From the NCBI GenBank assembly GCA_958295835.1, contig OY282378.1, positions 1,381,001 to 1,445,000 on the forward strand: a stretch of 64,000 bases of DNA. The letters run 5' to 3'. The notes under the pieces were generated by a model, which worked only from the letters and a program-made list of their open reading frames with translations, did not search any database and was not told where the DNA came from. This DNA comes from an uncultured Gammaproteobacteria bacterium (GTDB lineage Bacteria; Pseudomonadota; Gammaproteobacteria; HK1). A program made the position numbers and the translations under genes. This document shows positions 63,733 to 64,000 of the stretch, piece by piece (the stretch's first letter is position 1; the number at the start of each line of letters is the position of its first letter).

Positions 63733-64000
63733 AGAACATCGTCGTCGGCTGTGACGGCACCGAAAACGAGTACGGCACCAACAACACCAACGTGGTCACC
63801 GCCCATGAGCTGGCCGAGGAGAGCGCGCCAGTGCCGGTACGGCGCCTGCGGCATGAATCTCGACGAAGACGCCCTGCCGCGCTCCAGGCATCAGGGCGAT
63901 CCGCTGGGGAAGATGCACGAATCCTTCACCGGATTCTGGCGGCTCCGCGGCAGCCGGCGGCGCACCATCCCGAACCGCGCGTACATCCATCGCAGCGTGG
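63729..64000 (+). pseudogene. DUF2235 (phospholipase-effector-like) gene with internal deletion, cut by window end
   Basis: ATG 63729 starts 'MKNIVVGCDGTENEYGTNNT' then 'NVVTAHELAEE', the conserved N-terminus of DUF2235 alpha/beta hydrolases. Only about 40 residues later a different frame reads 'GMNLDEDALPRSRHQGDPLG', 'KMHESFTGFWRLRGSRRRTI' and 'PNRAYIHRSV', typical of the C-terminal part of the same family. The catalytic middle is missing and the two ends are out of frame. This matches the 'ends kept, middle lost' form of the permease remnant at 58,605. Confidence 0.72.

Noticed and set aside
1..64000. tRNA and rRNA genes
   Set aside because: I looked for T-loop-like GGTTCRANNCC patterns with paired arms and found none convincing; a covariance-model scan would settle it.

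Overview
The window is about 64 kb of GC-rich DNA from a Gram-negative proteobacterium. Evidence for this is an outer-membrane beta-barrel, an alanine-zipper lipoprotein, a periplasmic L,D-transpeptidase and SdhCD-type anchors. A DMSP-lyase-like cupin and a very long Calx-beta surface protein suggest a marine, possibly host-associated gammaproteobacterium; that placement is inference.

Region 1 (1-13.5 kb) is core metabolism: a partial ureohydrolase, a two-subunit Fe-S fumarase/tartrate dehydratase, a four-subunit succinate dehydrogenase/fumarate reductase-like complex with two DUF1640-type small proteins beside it, a D-2-hydroxyacid dehydrogenase, DUF2237, a DMSP-lyase-like cupin, an L,D-transpeptidase, a lipoprotein, a universal stress protein, and a minus-strand operon thiS-thiG-trmB-gamma-glutamylcyclotransferase-like. 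Region 2 (13.6-31.7 kb) is one 18-kb minus-strand gene for a roughly 6,000-residue secreted protein: signal peptide, leucine-rich segment, about 43 Calx-beta-like modules, an Ig-like domain and a C-terminal outer-membrane barrel. Region 3 (32-32.4 kb) is mobile-element debris (ISNCY-type transposase start, integrase arm domain). Region 4 (32.5-35.5 kb) holds cobS, a cobC-type phosphatase and one nucleoside-type ABC permease.

Region 5 (35.5-58.6 kb) is a defence island: a type 2 BREX (Pgl) system pglW-pglX-pglY-pglZ. A 7.9-kb lower-GC cassette sits between pglX and pglY with a divergent N6-methylase-like protein, an HNH nuclease, an unknown 308-residue protein, a decayed IS5-type transposase and two Rpn-family nuclease genes. 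pglX is interrupted by an in-frame TAG just before its NPPY motif. The island sits inside the permease/bmpA junction: an intact permease is on its left, and an internally deleted second copy plus the same junction repeat are on its right. Region 6 (59-64 kb) is purine salvage/catabolism: bmpA-type binding protein, membrane urate hydroxylase, OHCU decarboxylase, guanine deaminase and a broken DUF2235 gene.

The most unusual signal is at gene junctions. At several of them (cobS/cobC, permease/bmpA, puuD/uraD, uraD/guaD, and in miniature at sdhB) the junction has been tandemly duplicated. Each copy carries a start codon, and the copies form chains of tiny ORFs in which each stop codon overlaps the next start, as ATGA or GTGA or within a 10-nt overlap. 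Translation could in principle pass unbroken from one gene to the next across 200-270 bp of repeats.
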